Below are positions 52,241-63,105 of a DNA stretch of 64,000 nt, piece by piece. How positions within the stretch are numbered: the first letter of the stretch is position 1; every line of letters starts with the position of its first letter. A program made the position numbers and the translations under genes. The stretch comes from Asaia platycodi JCM 25414 (GTDB taxonomy: Bacteria; Pseudomonadota; Alphaproteobacteria; Acetobacterales; Acetobacteraceae). Where the stretch lies: contig NZ_BAKW01000001.1 of assembly GCF_000614545.1 (NCBI RefSeq), positions 372,001-436,000 on the forward strand, read 5' to 3'. Under the pieces are notes generated by a model. That model worked only from the letters and a program-made list of their open reading frames with translations, made no database searches and was not told the DNA's origin.

Positions 52241-52300
52241 AAATAAAAACGGGATGAAAGGGGCTTCTGCCCCTTTCCGGGATGCGGGGCAGAGCCCCGC
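52241..52300 (-). terminator. Tandem terminator of the malic enzyme-fumarase operon
   Basis: Two consecutive hairpins follow the fumC stop: GCGGGGC/GCCCCGC (52284-52300, loop of three) and AAAGGGGC/GCCCCTTT (52257-52276, loop of four). Read on the minus strand, the second is followed by a T-rich run (complement of AAATAAAAAC at 52241-52250). Confidence 0.85.
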
Positions 52301-52306
52301 TTTCCC

Positions 52307-53709
52307 TTACTTCCCCTTCAAGTTCGGTGCCAGCATGGTGCGCGGATCGACCAGACGGTCGAAGTCGGCCTCGCTTACCGCGTTCAGGGCCAGGGCAGCC
52401 TCTTTCAGCGTGCAGTCATGGTCCATAGCGTGATGCGCGACTTTTGAGGCCGTGTCGTAGCCGATGGTGGGGGCAAGGGCTGTCACCAGCATGACGGACT
52501 CTGCCACATAGCGCTCGATGCGAGCGAGATTCGGCTTGGTGCCTTCAATCAGGAAGGTGCGGAAATTCTCGCTGCCGTCATGCAGCAGGGTGATGCTCTG
52601 CATGATATTCTGGATAATGAGCGGCTTGTAGACGTTCATTTCCAGCAGACCACCGGCACCACCGAAACCGACCGCCACGTCATTGGCCATGACCTGCACA
52701 GCCAGCATGGCCAGAGCCTCGGCCTGGGTCGGGTTGACTTTGCCCGGCATGATGGACGAGCCAGGCTCGTTTTCGGGCAGATGAAGCTCGGCAAAGCCGG
52801 CGCGCGGGCCGCAGGAGAGAAGGCGGATGTCGTTCGCGATCTTGTAGAGCGCGCCTGCCGTGGTGCGGAGCGCACCCGAAAAATGTACGAGCGCATCATG
52901 CGCGCCTTGCAGGGCAAATTTGTTTTCGCCGCTGATGAAGGCCGCATCGCTCAGGCGCGCGATCTCAGCGCAGGCGCGACCAGCAAAGGGGGCATCGGTA
53001 TTGATGCCGGTGCCGAGTGCGGTGCCGCCAAGAGCGAGAGGTAGAGACCTTTCTCGGCTTCCTGAATGCGGGCGATGTTTTCGCGCAGCATACCGGCATA
53101 GCCGTGGAATTCCTGACCCAGCGTGACCGGCACGGCATCCTGCATATGGGTGCGGCCAATCTTGACGATATCCTTCCACTCTTCGGCCTTGGCCTCGATG
53201 GATTCCGCCAGGCGGGTCAGGGCCGGAACCAGTCTGCGACGGCTGCCCAGAACCACAGCCACATGCATGGCAGTCGGGAAATTGTCGTTGGACGATTGCG
53301 ACATGTTGACGTGGTCATTGGGGTGAACCGGGCGCTTGCTGCCCAAAGCCTCGCCGGAAAGCTGGCAGGCGCGGTTCGAAATGACCTCGTTGATGTTCAT
53401 GTTGAACTGGGTGCCTGAGCCGGTCATCCATACATGAAGCGGGAACATGTCGGCGTGCTGACCGGCCAGGATTTCATCACAGACCGTAGTGATCAGCCTA
53501 CATTGCGTCTCGCCCAGACGACCGCTCTGATGGTTGGCACTCGCGCAGGCGCGCTTGACGATGGCATAGGCCTCGATCATCTCGCGTGGCATCAGCTCGC
53601 GGCCGATGCTGAAATAATGAAGCGAGCGCTGCGTTTGCGCGCCCCAGAGTTTGTCGGCCTGAATGGCGATTTCGCCGAGGCCGTCGCTCTCGATCCGTGT
53701 GTCGGTCAT
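52307..53709 (-). CDS. fumC: Class II fumarate hydratase, one frameshift
   Basis: Iron-independent TCA-cycle enzyme interconverting fumarate and malate. Motifs: [59 protein letters not shown] (catalytic His region) and [17 protein letters not shown], the fumarase/aspartase signature with the flexible catalytic Ser. Near 53038 one base is missing; repair gives [18 protein letters not shown]. About 468 residues, the usual length. The start at 53709 lies one base after the malic enzyme stop, so the two are co-transcribed. Its disruption as it stands would break the TCA cycle, which favours sequencing error. Confidence 0.95.
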
Positions 53710-53710
53710 G

Positions 53711-55360
53711 TCAGATCTTCTCATAAACACAATATTCGGGCGTCCAGACGAGAGACTGGATGCGGTCATGCAGTTCCTCGTCACTGAAATGAGGACATAC
53801 GCCATCTTCACGCGCCTGTCTGGCGGAAGCTTCGGCAACAGCCAGTGCGACCTTTCGCATTTGCGTGACTGGCGGCAGCAGATTGCCGTCCGGGTTGCTG
53901 CGCAGTGGGGAAAGCGAAGCAAGCCCCCGTGCCGCAGCCATGAACATGGCATCCGTCACGCGTGTGGCACCGGTTGCCAGTAGGCAGAGCCCGAGACCGG
54001 GAAAGATATAGGCATTATTCGTCTGGTCGACACGATGTGTGCGGCCATGCAGATCGAGCGGCGGAAAGGGGCTGCCGGTGCTGACCAGCGCGCGTTCCTC
54101 CGACCAAGCATGATGTCTTCCGGCGTGGCTTCCGAATGCGAGGTCGGGTTCGAAAGGGGGAAAATGATCGGGCGTTTGCAGTTTTCGGCCATCTCGCGCA
54201 CCAGAGCCTCGGTGAAGAGTCCTTTGACGCCCGACACGCCAATCAGAATGCTGGCCTTCGTTTCCCGAATGACGGTTTCCAGATCGGTGCCACGATCGCC
54301 CCAATCCTTGCGCGAATAAAGCTCCTGCCCGGAGTTGCTGCCCTTGCGCCCTTCCGTCAGCAGGCCCTTGCGGTCGAGCATATAGAAACGCGCCAGCGCT
54401 TCTTCTTCCGTTGCGCCTTCGTCACGCATGACCTGAAGCAGCAGGTTGGCAATGCCGACACCTGCCGAACCGGCGCCGAGCATGACAATGGTTTCGTCTT
54501 TCAGCTTGCCGTCATGCGCGGCATTAGCGCTCAGAATGGCCGCGGTGGTGACGGCTGCCGTACCCTGGATGTCGTCATTGAAGGTGCACAGCCGGTCGCG
54601 ATAGCGTTCGAGAAGAGGGGCCGCGTTGACGCCGCTGAAATCTTCCCAATGTAGAACAACATGCGGCCAGCGTGTCTGAACGGCGGTTACGAAACGTTCG
54701 ATGAAGGCGTCGTATTCCGCGCCCCGAATACGCTCATGGCGCCAGCCGATATAGGCCGGGTTTTGCAGCAGGTCCTCGTTATTGGTGCCGGTGTCGAGCA
54801 GGATCGGCAGGGTCTGGTCAGGCGAGATGCCGGCGCAGGTGGTATAGAGTGAGAGCTTGCCGATGGGGATGCCCATGCCGCCTGCACCTTGATCGCCAAG
54901 GCCCAGAATGCGCTCGCCATCGGTGACAACAATCACGCGCACATCGTCATAGGCGGGGTTCGAGAGGATATCCTCCATCGACTCGCGCTCGGGATAGCTG
55001 AGGAAAAGCCCGCGCGGCGCTGCCAGATTTCCGAAAAACGCTGACAGGCTTCGCCAACCGTTGGCGTATAGACCAGCGGCAGCATTGTATCGATCTTGCG
55101 GGTGAGTAGCGCATAGAACAGCGTTTCGTTCGTGTCCTGCAACTCGCGCAGATGCACATGGCGGGCGAAAGGCGAGGGCAGGGCATCGAGAAATTTCAGC
55201 GCCGCCTCGACCTGCTCATCCAGAGATTGGACGGCATGCGGCAAATGCCCATGCAGCTCGAAGGCATCGCGCTCATCCGGCTGAAGGCCAGACCCTTGTT
55301 CAGAAAGGGGTGATCGAGCAGATCCTGCCCCGAAAGGGCAATGGAGAGCGTTTTGGTCAT
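53711..55360 (-). CDS. maeA: NAD(P)-dependent malic enzyme, three frameshifts
   Basis: Cytosolic enzyme decarboxylating malate to pyruvate. About 551 residues, the single-domain MaeA/SfcA type without a phosphotransacetylase tail. Motifs: [71 protein letters not shown] (metal-binding Asp residues), [18 protein letters not shown] (cofactor site) and [18 protein letters not shown]. Breaks near 55282, 55018 and 54103 each need one base. The start at 55360 is the first Met before the conserved region. First gene of mae-fumC. Confidence 0.94.
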
Positions 55361-55707
55361 GGGCCTGTCTCCAGACATGAAGCTTGTGGTTTCACGGGAA
55401 ACCGCTGGCCGGGAAGTGAACCACATGCCTCCCAACGATGCGAGATCCCCTGAACCTAACGTGATCAGCTGCAGGCTCCGTATGCGCGACGTCTGCCGAA
55501 GCTTCACGGGGAACACGATGTACGCAGGCCGCCTGCAAAGGTCAGTCAGCGCAAGGCGCTCTGCCAGGACACGATCGCGCCAGATTCAGCATGGCGCGTA
55601 TCGCCATGGCATGAAGAGAAAAGGCGCAGGACGCAGCGCCGTTGCGTCACCGACGCGTGACTTGCTTGGAGAGCATCAGCCGGGCAGGCTGGACCACAGG
55701 GTCGATT
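55361..55707. other. 347-base gap before malic enzyme
   Basis: Lies between the P1 peptidase stop and the malic enzyme start and should hold the promoter of the malic enzyme-fumarase operon. GTCAC and GTGAC flank a six-base centre within TGCGTCACCGACGCGTGACT near 55645. No gene seen. Confidence 0.35.
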
Positions 55708-56784
55708 TCATGCCGGGGGGCTGTGTCGCGCTATAGACGCCACGCGCCACGCGCGGGCGAGCACATCGGCAGCGATGCTGCCAAGTCGCGCGACAAGCAG
55801 GGCACGCCCTTCTTCGGGCACCTTCCTGAGGCCTGTCGTGAGCGCAAAGATCGTGTCGCCGTCGAAGGGCGAATGAACGGGATGAATGGCGCGCGCCAGT
55901 CCGTCCTGCGCCATCATGGCAATCCGCTTGAGCTCATCCTGCGTAAGCCTGGCATCGGTCGCGATGCAGGCCAGCGTGGTATTTGCCCGTGGCTGCGGGT
56001 CTAGTTTGGTGCCGCTCAAGTCTTCCGGCGCAATTCGCGACGGCGATACGCCAAGACCGCCGAACTCGCTTTCCTGTTCGAAAGGGGCCGCCCAGAAATG
56101 TTTTTCATGCGGCAGGGTGACAGAACCCAGACTATTGGTCGCCACGATGGCGCCGATTGTATAGCCGTCACGGCTCACCCAGGAGGCCGTACCGATACCG
56201 CCCTTGAGCCGACCGGCCATGGCGCCATACCCCGCGCCGACCGTCCCGAGCGTTACACTACGCCCGGCATGGCGCACGGCTTCCATACCGAGGGCCCGAT
56301 AAGGGGGTGTCTCGCCCCAGGATTTATCGCCACCATTATCGAGATCATAGAGAATAGCCGCCGGGACGATCGGTGAGACAGGCACGCCCTCAACCCGCTT
56401 CATGGCAAAACCGCGCCCTCTGGCGCCGAGCCATGCCGCCACCCCATCGGCGGCGGCCAGCCCGTAGACCGAGCCGCCAGAGAGGGTGAGGGCATCGATT
56501 CGATGCACCAGATTCCAGCCATTCAAGGCATCGGTCTCGCGTGTGCCGGGGCCGCCGCCGCGCACGTCAACCGCGCAGGGGGCAGGATTATCGGGCAGAA
56601 TGACCGTCACGCCGGTGCGTGTTTCTGCACTCTGGGCCTGTCCGACGGTCAGCCCCTCAACATCGGTCAGGCTGTTTGAGGCGCCGACATGACCCTCGCC
56701 GTGAGCTGTCGGGGCGGCTCGTGTCGCATCGGAAAGAACGAGACCGGTCACGAGGCTGGAGAGCAGGAAATCACGACGCTTCAT
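55708..56784 (-). CDS. P1-family (DmpA-like) peptidase with Tat signal
   Basis: 358 residues, intact. The N-terminus MKRRDFLLSSLVTGLVLSDA is a twin-arginine signal, so the protein is exported folded. The P1/DmpA fold is indicated by LTDVEGLTVGQAQ, GVTVILPD, CAVDVRGGGPGTRETDAL, IDALTLSGGSVYGLAAADG and RANTTLACIATDA; in this family autocleavage just before the Thr/Ser of such a motif creates the N-terminal nucleophile. Members act as beta-peptidyl or D-amino acid aminopeptidases. It follows the PLP decarboxylase by 205 bases on the same strand. Confidence 0.88.
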   Translation of the reverse strand: MKRRDFLLSSLVTGLVLSDATRAAPTAHGEGHVGASNSLTDVEGLTVGQAQSAETRTGVTVILPDNPAPCAVDVRGGGPGTRETDALNGWNLVHRIDALTLSGGSVYGLAAADGVAAWLGARGRGFAMKRVEGVPVSPIVPAAILYDLDNGGDKSWGETPPYRALGMEAVRHAGRSVTLGTVGAGYGAMAGRLKGGIGTASWVSRDGYTIGAIVATNSLGSVTLPHEKHFWAAPFEQESEFGGLGVSPSRIAPEDLSGTKLDPQPRANTTLACIATDARLTQDELKRIAMMAQDGLARAIHPVHSPFDGDTIFALTTGLRKVPEEGRALLVARLGSIAADVLARAWRVASIARHSPPA

Positions 56785-56989
56785 GAGACAACCGACAACA
56801 ACAGGAAGAGGGAGCCCGAAACTAGGGCATCCTTCCCGGTGAGGGAACTCGCGGTTTTCGGGTCTGTAGAGGCCGTTGAATGGCGCGGCCGCGCCGAAAA
56901 CAGCAAAGGCGCCTCGCGGCGGAATGTTCCGGTCGCGGGCGCTTCGTGTTCCGATCGCAACGCCTCGGGAAGAGGCAGCCCTTTCGGGC

Positions 56990-58123
56990 TTAGATGTAAT
57001 GCTCGCTCAGCGGAGCGAAACCATTGAAGCCGGTCGAGCAATAGGTGGTGACATAGGCGCCGGTTGTCAGCAATTCGATGCGGTCGCCTGACGTCAGCGC
57101 ATGCGGCAACAGCACGCGGTTCTTCTCATACATGATGTCCACGCCATCGCAGCTCGGACCGGCCACGACGGTTTCACCAGTGGGCAGGCCATCATGTGGC
57201 GTGCGGAAACGATAGCGGATCGCCTCGCCTTCGGTCTCTGCCAGACCGCCAAAGCGACCGATATCGAGATAGACCCAGCGTGGGTCGCTCTCTTTGCCGC
57301 CACGGCGGCTGACGAGTACGACTTCGGTCGAGACAACGCCTGCTTCTGCCACCATGAAGCGGCCCGGCTCGATCAGCATTTGCGGCAGCGCATTGCCGAA
57401 ATGCTCGGTCATGGCGCGGCCGATGGCGAGACCGAACTGCTCGATCTCGGGAATGTCGTCGCGATAACGTACCGGGAAGCCGCCGCCGAGATTGACCATT
57501 TTCAGGTCGATGCCTGCTGCCGACAAATCCGTGAACAGCATGGCGACCTTGGCAATGGCCGCTTCATAAGCGGCCGTGCTGGTCTGCTGGCTGCCGACAT
57601 GGAAGGAGAGACCATAGGGCTCCAGCCCGAGATCAACGGCCTGAAGCAGGAGGTCTTTCGCGTGGGCAATTGTCGTGCCGAATTTGCGCGAAAGCGGCCA
57701 GTCGGCGCCTTCATTCTCAACGGCCAGACGGCAGAACACGCGCGAGCCGGGCGCATGCTCGGCGAGTTTGGCCAGCTCTTCTTCGCTGTCAAAAACGAAG
57801 AGATCGACGCCCAGACCGAAGGCTTCACGAATGGAAGAGACCTTCTTGACGGTATTGCCGAACGAGATCTGGCTGGCCTGCGCACCGGCAGCCATGCATT
57901 GATGAATTTCGCCGATGGAGGCTGCGTCGAAAGACGAGCCCAAGCGCACCAGACGCTCCAGGATGGGCGCGGCCGGATTGGCTTTCACGGCATAATAGAT
58001 ATGTGCCAGAGGCAGGGCATCACGCAGGGCGTGATAACGCTCTTCGACGTGGTCGACATCAACGACCAGGCAAGGGGTAGCCGGCTGCTGCTCGGCAAGA
58101 TAGCGGACAATTTTCGGAGTCAT
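56990..58123 (-). CDS. Fold type III PLP decarboxylase (ornithine/diaminopimelate type)
   Basis: 377 residues, intact. IYYAVKANP holds the PLP lysine (Lys47), SFHVGSQQ the ring-contact His, MVNLGGGFPVRY the glycine-rich phosphate site, and VAGPSCDGVD the active-site Cys donated across the dimer. The length and GPSCDGVD point to a eukaryotic-like ornithine (or ornithine/lysine) decarboxylase making putrescine, rather than a diaminopimelate decarboxylase. It is cytosolic. The 432 bases upstream (58124-58555) hold its promoter and a tentative small open frame. Confidence 0.9.
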   Translation of the reverse strand: MTPKIVRYLAEQQPATPCLVVDVDHVEERYHALRDALPLAHIYYAVKANPAAPILERLVRLGSSFDAASIGEIHQCMAAGAQASQISFGNTVKKVSSIREAFGLGVDLFVFDSEEELAKLAEHAPGSRVFCRLAVENEGADWPLSRKFGTTIAHAKDLLLQAVDLGLEPYGLSFHVGSQQTSTAAYEAAIAKVAMLFTDLSAAGIDLKMVNLGGGFPVRYRDDIPEIEQFGLAIGRAMTEHFGNALPQMLIEPGRFMVAEAGVVSTEVVLVSRRGGKESDPRWVYLDIGRFGGLAETEGEAIRYRFRTPHDGLPTGETVVAGPSCDGVDIMYEKNRVLLPHALTSGDRIELLTTGAYVTTYCSTGFNGFAPLSEHYI

Positions 58124-58196
58124 GAGTCACTCCTCCCGAAATCCGCCCGAATCTCCACGGGCGGAATTGTTGCGAAACGGTCGAACGGACCGGCGA

Positions 58197-58313
58197 TCAG
58201 GACGAGGCTGGTTGCTCAAGAAAGAGCAGGATCAGCCCGATTGCCAGAACGCTTGACGTCGTTGCGTAACCTACAGAGGGCCAGTGGCACGTGCGTTGCT
58301 GCGTGGGGCGCAT
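58197..58313 (-). CDS. Tentative 38-residue membrane peptide
   Basis: Short open frame in the gap between the decarboxylase and yihY. Its second half is one hydrophobic segment (VLAIGLILLFL) followed by EQPASS. No good ribosome-binding site is visible (only a G-run about 13 bases before the ATG). It could be a leader peptide or small membrane protein, or chance. The rest of 58124-58555 shows nothing recognisable. Confidence 0.22.
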   Translation of the reverse strand: MRPTQQRTCHWPSVGYATTSSVLAIGLILLFLEQPASS

Positions 58314-58555
58314 ATGGGACCAAACCCCCCCTCATGCAACTAAAAAATGGACCCCAATTCTTTTTTCTGCACTGGACGCATGGTCACGCCGCCGTAACGC
58401 GAAACGCGGTGCAACGTTTCCGCCGCCACCGCGTCATGCTGGTATCATGCGCCTTGCGTAACTATAGAGAGGCAGCGACAGATCATGTGTCCCGGGGTGC
58501 ATCAATGATGCATAGCGGGGGCAGGGATCGAGCCAACCAGAGGAAGGAATACTGC

Positions 58556-59718
58556 GTGGACGAAACCCCCACCCTACGAAGCCAGATGTCACAGGAAGCG
58601 GCAGAATCGGGCGGCGCGGTCGAAGCACGGAAAGTCTCTGGCGACCATGCGGCGCATGGTGAAGCTGCGTCGGGCCTATCGGAAGGGGACACTGTCGAGG
58701 CGCTCGGTCGCGAAGCGCCGGGCACAGGGGCGAAAAGTCCTATCCACATGCCGTTTGGTGGCTGGAAGCTCGTTTTGCGCCAGACGCTGAGCAATCTCGG
58801 GTCCAGCCAGACGAGTCTCTCGGCGGCAGGCTGCGCATTTTACGCGACGCTCTCTCTCTTTCCGGCTATCACGTCGCTGATCTCGGTCTATGGGCTGGTT
58901 TTCGATCTGCAGACCGTTGAACCGCAACTCAACGTGTTGCGCAGTCTGTTACCCCCGACGGCCTTCGAGCTGATCGCCTCGCAGATCCACACCCTGATCG
59001 GTCAACCTCATGCCTCTCTGACCATGGGCTGATCTTTTCTATCTCGATTGCGCTCTGGTCGGCTTCTGCCAGCACCAAATCAGTGCTGTCGGCGCTGAAC
59101 CTTGCCTATGATGTTCTGGAGACACGCGGTTTTTTCCGGTTCCAGTTTCTCGCGCTAGGGGTCACATTCGGGGCGGTAATCGGCGCGTGCCTTACGCTAG
59201 CACTGATGGTCGCCTTCCCGGCTCTGGTCGATTACCTGCCCGATCTGCTCAATCGCTTCGGCTTGCGCAATCTCCCACCCGAGATCCTGTATCTCACCGA
59301 TTATCTGATGAGCTACAGCACCCGTTATATCGTGCATTTCGGCGCCCCTGCCTTGATGCTGCTCTTCGTATTCATCGCGGTCACGCTGCTGTTCCGATAC
59401 GGCCCCTGCCGCGACAAGCCCGACTGGCGCTGGATCGTGCCGGGTTCGCTCGTTTCGACCCTGCTATGGGTGCTGACATCGCTTGCTTTCTCCTATTACG
59501 TCAGTCACTTCGCGAGCTACGGATCCACCTATGGCCCCCTCGGTGCTGTCGCCGCCATCATGATGTGGTTCTTCGTGGGCACCTATGTCGTGCTTTTCGG
59601 GGCTGAGCTGAATGCTGGTCTTGAAGACCGTATGAAAGGCTTCAACCCCAAAGTCCCCGGGCTTACCCGCGTTCAGGCAACAGCTGAGCCGTCGGAAGCG
59701 GCGGCCTCCGAGGTCTGA
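58556..59718 (+). CDS. yihY: YihY/UPF0761-family inner-membrane protein, one frameshift
   Basis: Polytopic inner-membrane protein of unknown function (formerly labelled ribonuclease BN). After a hydrophilic N-terminal tail of about 70 residues come the family blocks LSAAGCAFYATLSLFPAITS and ISIALWSASASTKSVLSALN, DKPDWRWIVPGSLVSTLLWV and GTYVVLFGAELNAGLED. The start is GTG 58556 because GAGGAAGGA lies just upstream; the same frame stays open far back across the antisense of the decarboxylase gene, which is not coding. Near 59031 one base is missing (LTMG-LIFSISIAL). About 388 residues. Confidence 0.87.
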
Positions 59719-59754
59719 GCTGGAGCGGAGCAACGCAACATTGTCTGGAATGGA

Positions 59755-59788
59755 AAAAGGGCGTGAACCGAGAGGTCCACGCCCTTTT
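59755..59788. terminator. Strong bidirectional terminator
   Basis: AAAAGGGCGTG and CACGCCCTTTT form a perfect 11-base stem with a 12-base loop and A/T tails on both sides, between convergent yihY and rlpA. Confidence 0.88.
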
Positions 59789-59837
59789 CAATGGCGAAAC
59801 AAGAGGGGGGCTCTCTTCTGAGAGGCAGCCTCGTTTT

Positions 59838-60479
59838 TTACTTGTGACGGCGTGAGTGGTGCGCGGCCGGCGCCTTGCTGGCATGAGGGGTTACAACCGG
59901 CGTGACGGCATCTAGAGCCTGCTCGTTGGTATCCTCAGCCTCGGCTTCGGCCACTTCGAGCGGCTGATCTTCCGCAATCGTCGTATCCGACGGAATGGGC
60001 GCCAGCTTCACATGCGCAGTGCCGCTTCCCAACATGCCGATCTCTGCGGCTGCTGCATGAGACAGATCGATGATGCGGCTGTTGAAGGGACCACGATCAT
60101 TGACAGTTACGATGACGGACTGGCCCGTATCCTCGTTCTGCACCAGAACCTTCGAGCCCATCGGCAGGGTCGGGTGGGCTGCTGTCAGGGCATGGCTGTC
60201 GAGCCTCTCGCCACTGCTGGTGCGATGTCCTACCAGACGCTTGCCGTACCAGCTTGCGACCCCGTGCTCTGACCACGCGAGTACATTATGACTGGCAAGG
60301 GCGATGCGATGGGCGCGACGAGCAAGAGCCAGCTTGACGGAAGAAGCCCAAGGAGCGTGTTCCGCAGAGGGGCCTGTAATCGTGGTGACATCGGTCTTGC
60401 CAGTCGCATGCGCGCTATGCTTCGGCGCAAAAGCCGTGCAAAGCAGAGCCAAACCTCCGATTCGGGCGCGGAGACGCAT
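59838..60479 (-). CDS. rlpA: RlpA-like septal ring protein (DPBB domain)
   Basis: 213 residues, intact, with signal peptide MRLRARIGGLALLCTAFA starting at 60479 (an in-frame ATG at 60533 adds 18 charged residues before it). The double-psi beta-barrel domain is HGVASWYGKRLVGHRTSSGE, LTAAHPTLPMGSKVLV and VTVNDRGPFNSRIIDLSHAA, which holds the Asp/His site of RlpA-type lytic transglycosylases acting on peptidoglycan at division. There is no SPOR domain; the C-terminus is acidic and then His/Arg-rich. No lipobox Cys is evident. Confidence 0.88.
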   Translation of the reverse strand: MRLRARIGGLALLCTAFAPKHSAHATGKTDVTTITGPSAEHAPWASSVKLALARRAHRIALASHNVLAWSEHGVASWYGKRLVGHRTSSGERLDSHALTAAHPTLPMGSKVLVQNEDTGQSVIVTVNDRGPFNSRIIDLSHAAAAEIGMLGSGTAHVKLAPIPSDTTIAEDQPLEVAEAEAEDTNEQALDAVTPVVTPHASKAPAAHHSRRHK

Positions 60480-60806
60480 TTTTCTGCGTTCCGTGGATCT
60501 GAAAGTACGCGTTCTGCTTTTGGAGGATTTCACGACAGCTAACAGCCTTTTGCTCAGTAACTCCGAACGATCGAATGCCCCGACAAGCCGGGACGGCGAG
60601 GAGCGACCCTAACACGATCGGCCCGGAACGCGAAATCGTGATGTGTATCCGGGTCTTTTTATGAAACCACACCCGTTAGAAAGAGAGTGCCGTCTGTTTC
60701 CTGTCCACCACAAAAACGGAGAAACGCGGCAGGAATGAGGCGTAATCTCGCCCTCTGAAGCGGGAAGGCTTTTACGGCCCAAGCGAAAGTGCTACGGGCT
60801 GCACTC

Positions 60807-61262
60807 ATGATTCGCCCGATGATTGCCGTGCTCAACGGCCCCAACCTCAACATGCTCGGTATGCGCCAGCCGGAAATATACGGCCATGCGACCTTGGACG
60901 ACCTTGAACAGGTCTGCATTCAGGCTGCCGAGCAGCTCGACGTCGCCATCGATTTTCGTCAGACGAACATCGAAGGCGAACTCGTTTCCTGGATTCAGGA
61001 GTGTCGAGGGCGGGCGCGTGGTATCGTGATCAACCCGGCGGCTTACGGCCATACGTCCATCGCACTTCTGGACGCGTTGCTCGCGACGGGGCTGCCGACG
61101 GTCGAGGTCCATATCTCCAATATCCATCGCCGCGATGCCTTTCGCCATCATACCTATACCTCTCAGGCCGCCATTGGCGTAATCTGCGGGTTTGGCGTGC
61201 GTGGCTATGCCATGGCATTGCGTGCACTTTATGACATGATCGAAGACGAGGACGAACGATGA
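60807..61262 (+). CDS. aroQ: 3-dehydroquinate dehydratase, type II
   Basis: Shikimate pathway enzyme, 151 residues, intact. AVLNGPNLNMLGMRQPEIYG holds the active-site region, INPAAYGHTSIAL and VEVHISNIHRRDAFRHH (catalytic His) are type II signatures. ATG 60807 is chosen; ATG 60819 is two turns nearer to the conserved core and also possible. The stop overlaps the accB start (ATGA). The order aroQ-accB-accC is common in alphaproteobacteria including acetic acid bacteria. Confidence 0.95.
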   Translation: MIRPMIAVLNGPNLNMLGMRQPEIYGHATLDDLEQVCIQAAEQLDVAIDFRQTNIEGELVSWIQECRGRARGIVINPAAYGHTSIALLDALLATGLPTVEVHISNIHRRDAFRHHTYTSQAAIGVICGFGVRGYAMALRALYDMIEDEDER

Positions 61263-61707
61263 GCCGTATGCTCGTGGACGCAGATGCCATCCGGGCATTG
61301 GCTGACATCCTGACCGAAACCGGTCTGACCGAAATCGAGGTTGCCGAAAAGGACAACCGCATCCGCGTGGTGCGTAGTGCTGGCGGCCAGATCGTTCATG
61401 CTGCGGCCCCGGCGCCTGCAGTGGCGGCTCCTGTAGCGGCTGCGGCCCCGGCACCTGTCGATGCCGCCAATCATCCGGCGCTGTGAGCAGCCCGATGGTC
61501 GGCATCGCCTATCTGACGCCCGATCCGGCCGCACCGCCTTTCGTGCACGAAGGCCAGAGCGTGACCGCCGGTCAGACCATCATGCTGATCGAGGCCATGA
61601 AGACCTTCAATCAGATCAAGGCGCCCCGCAGCGGCACGCTGACGCGCTTCCTGGTGGCCAGCGGCGACCCGGTTGAGTTTGGCGAAGCTCTCGCCATCAT
61701 TGAATAA
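61259..61707 (+). CDS. accB: Biotin carboxyl carrier protein of acetyl-CoA carboxylase, one frameshift
   Basis: Carries biotin between the carboxylase and transferase parts of acetyl-CoA carboxylase in fatty acid synthesis. The N-terminal part (LVDADAIRALADILTETG, EVAEKDNRIRVVR) is followed by an Ala/Pro-rich linker and the biotinyl domain with MLIEAMKTFNQIKAP, where Lys is biotinylated. Near 61483 one base is missing; repair reads NHPAL-VSSPMVGIAYL. About 149 residues. The gene is essential in bacteria with type II fatty acid synthesis, so a true frameshift here is very unlikely. Confidence 0.95.
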
Positions 61708-61733
61708 GCATCATTGACTGAGTCTGGGGCCAG

Positions 61734-63080
61734 ATGTTTTCCAAGATCCTGATCGCCAATCGCGGCGAAATCGCGCTTCGCATCCTGCGCGCCTGCCGTG
61801 AACTGGGCATTGCAACGGTTGCCGTGCATTCCACGGCAGATGCCGACGCCATGCATGTCCGACTGGCGGATGAGGCGGTCTGCATCGGGCCGCCATCCTC
61901 GCGTGAGTCCTACCTGAACGTTGCGGCTATTCTCTCGGCCGCCACGATCACCGGCGCCGAAGCCATCCATCCAGGTTATGGCTTCCTGTCGGAAAATGCC
62001 GATTTCGCTGAAACGGTCGAAGAGCACGGCTTCGTGTTCATCGGGCCGACGGCTCATCACATCCGTACAATGGGCGACAAGATCATGGCCAAGACGACCA
62101 TGCGTGAGCTTGGCGTGCCGCTTGTGCCGGGTTCCGATGGCGCCTTGCGTGATCTCGCTGCTGCCCGCGAAGTGGCTGCCCAGGTCGGCTATCCTGTCTT
62201 GATCAAGGCAGCCGCCGGTGGCGGCGGTCGTGGCATGAAGGTGGCGCAGAGCGAAGCCGAGATCGAAGAAGCCTGGTCGGTGGCGCGCACCGAGGCGCGT
62301 GCTGCCTTCGGCAATGACGAGGTGTATCTCGAGAAATATCTCGACAAACCACGTCATATCGAGCTTCAGATCATGGCCGACACGCATGGTAATGTCGTGC
62401 ATTTCGGTGAGCGCGACTGCTCGCTTCAGCGTCGTCACCAGAAGCTGCTCGAAGAGGCTGGCTCGCCCGTGCTGACCGCAGAAGAGCGTGATGCCATCGG
62501 CGAGACGGCGACCGCCGCGCTCAAGAAGATGGGCTATCGCAATGCCGGCACGCTGGAATTCCTGTATCAGGATGGTCAGTTCTGCTTCATTGAGATGAAT
62601 ACGCGCCTTCAGGTCGAGCATCCCGTGACCGAAATGGTCTGCGACGTCGATCTGGTGCGTGAGCAGATCCGCGTGGCTGCTGGGCAGGCTCTCGGCTACG
62701 AGCAGTCGGACGTGACCTTCAGCGGTCATGCCATCGAGTGCCGTATCAACGCCGAAGATCCCGAGACCTTCATGCCGAACCCCGGCACGATCAAGGTTTT
62801 CCACGCGCCGGGCGGGCTCGGTGTGCGTATCGATAGCGCTATCTATGCCGGTTATCGCGTGCCGCCTTATTACGACAGCATGATTGCCAAGCTGATCGTT
62901 CACGCCCCGACGCGCGCCGAAGCCATTGCGCGCATGCAGCGTGCGTTGGATGAATGCGTGGTGGATGGCGTGAAGACGGTCATTCCGCTTCATCGCAAGA
63001 TTCTGGCCGACCCACAGTTCCAGAAGGGTGACTACACGATTCATTGGCTGGAAAAATTCGTCGACTCGCTTAAGAAATAA
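61734..63080 (+). CDS. accC: Biotin carboxylase subunit of acetyl-CoA carboxylase
   Basis: ATP-grasp enzyme of 448 residues, intact, that carboxylates biotin on Acc[21 protein letters not shown] is the N-terminal biotin carboxylase domain, [15 protein letters not shown] is conserved, [18 protein letters not shown] is the ATP glycine-rich loop, and [34 protein letters not shown] and [13 protein letters not shown] complete the active site. It starts 26 bases behind accB in the same operon. A long open frame on the opposite strand is a shadow of this gene. Confidence 0.97.
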   Translation: MFSKILIANRGEIALRILRACRELGIATVAVHSTADADAMHVRLADEAVCIGPPSSRESYLNVAAILSAATITGAEAIHPGYGFLSENADFAETVEEHGFVFIGPTAHHIRTMGDKIMAKTTMRELGVPLVPGSDGALRDLAAAREVAAQVGYPVLIKAAAGGGGRGMKVAQSEAEIEEAWSVARTEARAAFGNDEVYLEKYLDKPRHIELQIMADTHGNVVHFGERDCSLQRRHQKLLEEAGSPVLTAEERDAIGETATAALKKMGYRNAGTLEFLYQDGQFCFIEMNTRLQVEHPVTEMVCDVDLVREQIRVAAGQALGYEQSDVTFSGHAIECRINAEDPETFMPNPGTIKVFHAPGGLGVRIDSAIYAGYRVPPYYDSMIAKLIVHAPTRAEAIARMQRALDECVVDGVKTVIPLHRKILADPQFQKGDYTIHWLEKFVDSLKK

Positions 63081-63105
63081 GCAAAAATAACAAGGAAAAG
63101 TCCCG

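Noticed and set aside
57101-58555. Plus-strand frame open continuously into yihY
   Set aside because: It runs antisense to the intact PLP decarboxylase and has no family features; only the part from GTG 58556, with a ribosome-binding site, is coding.
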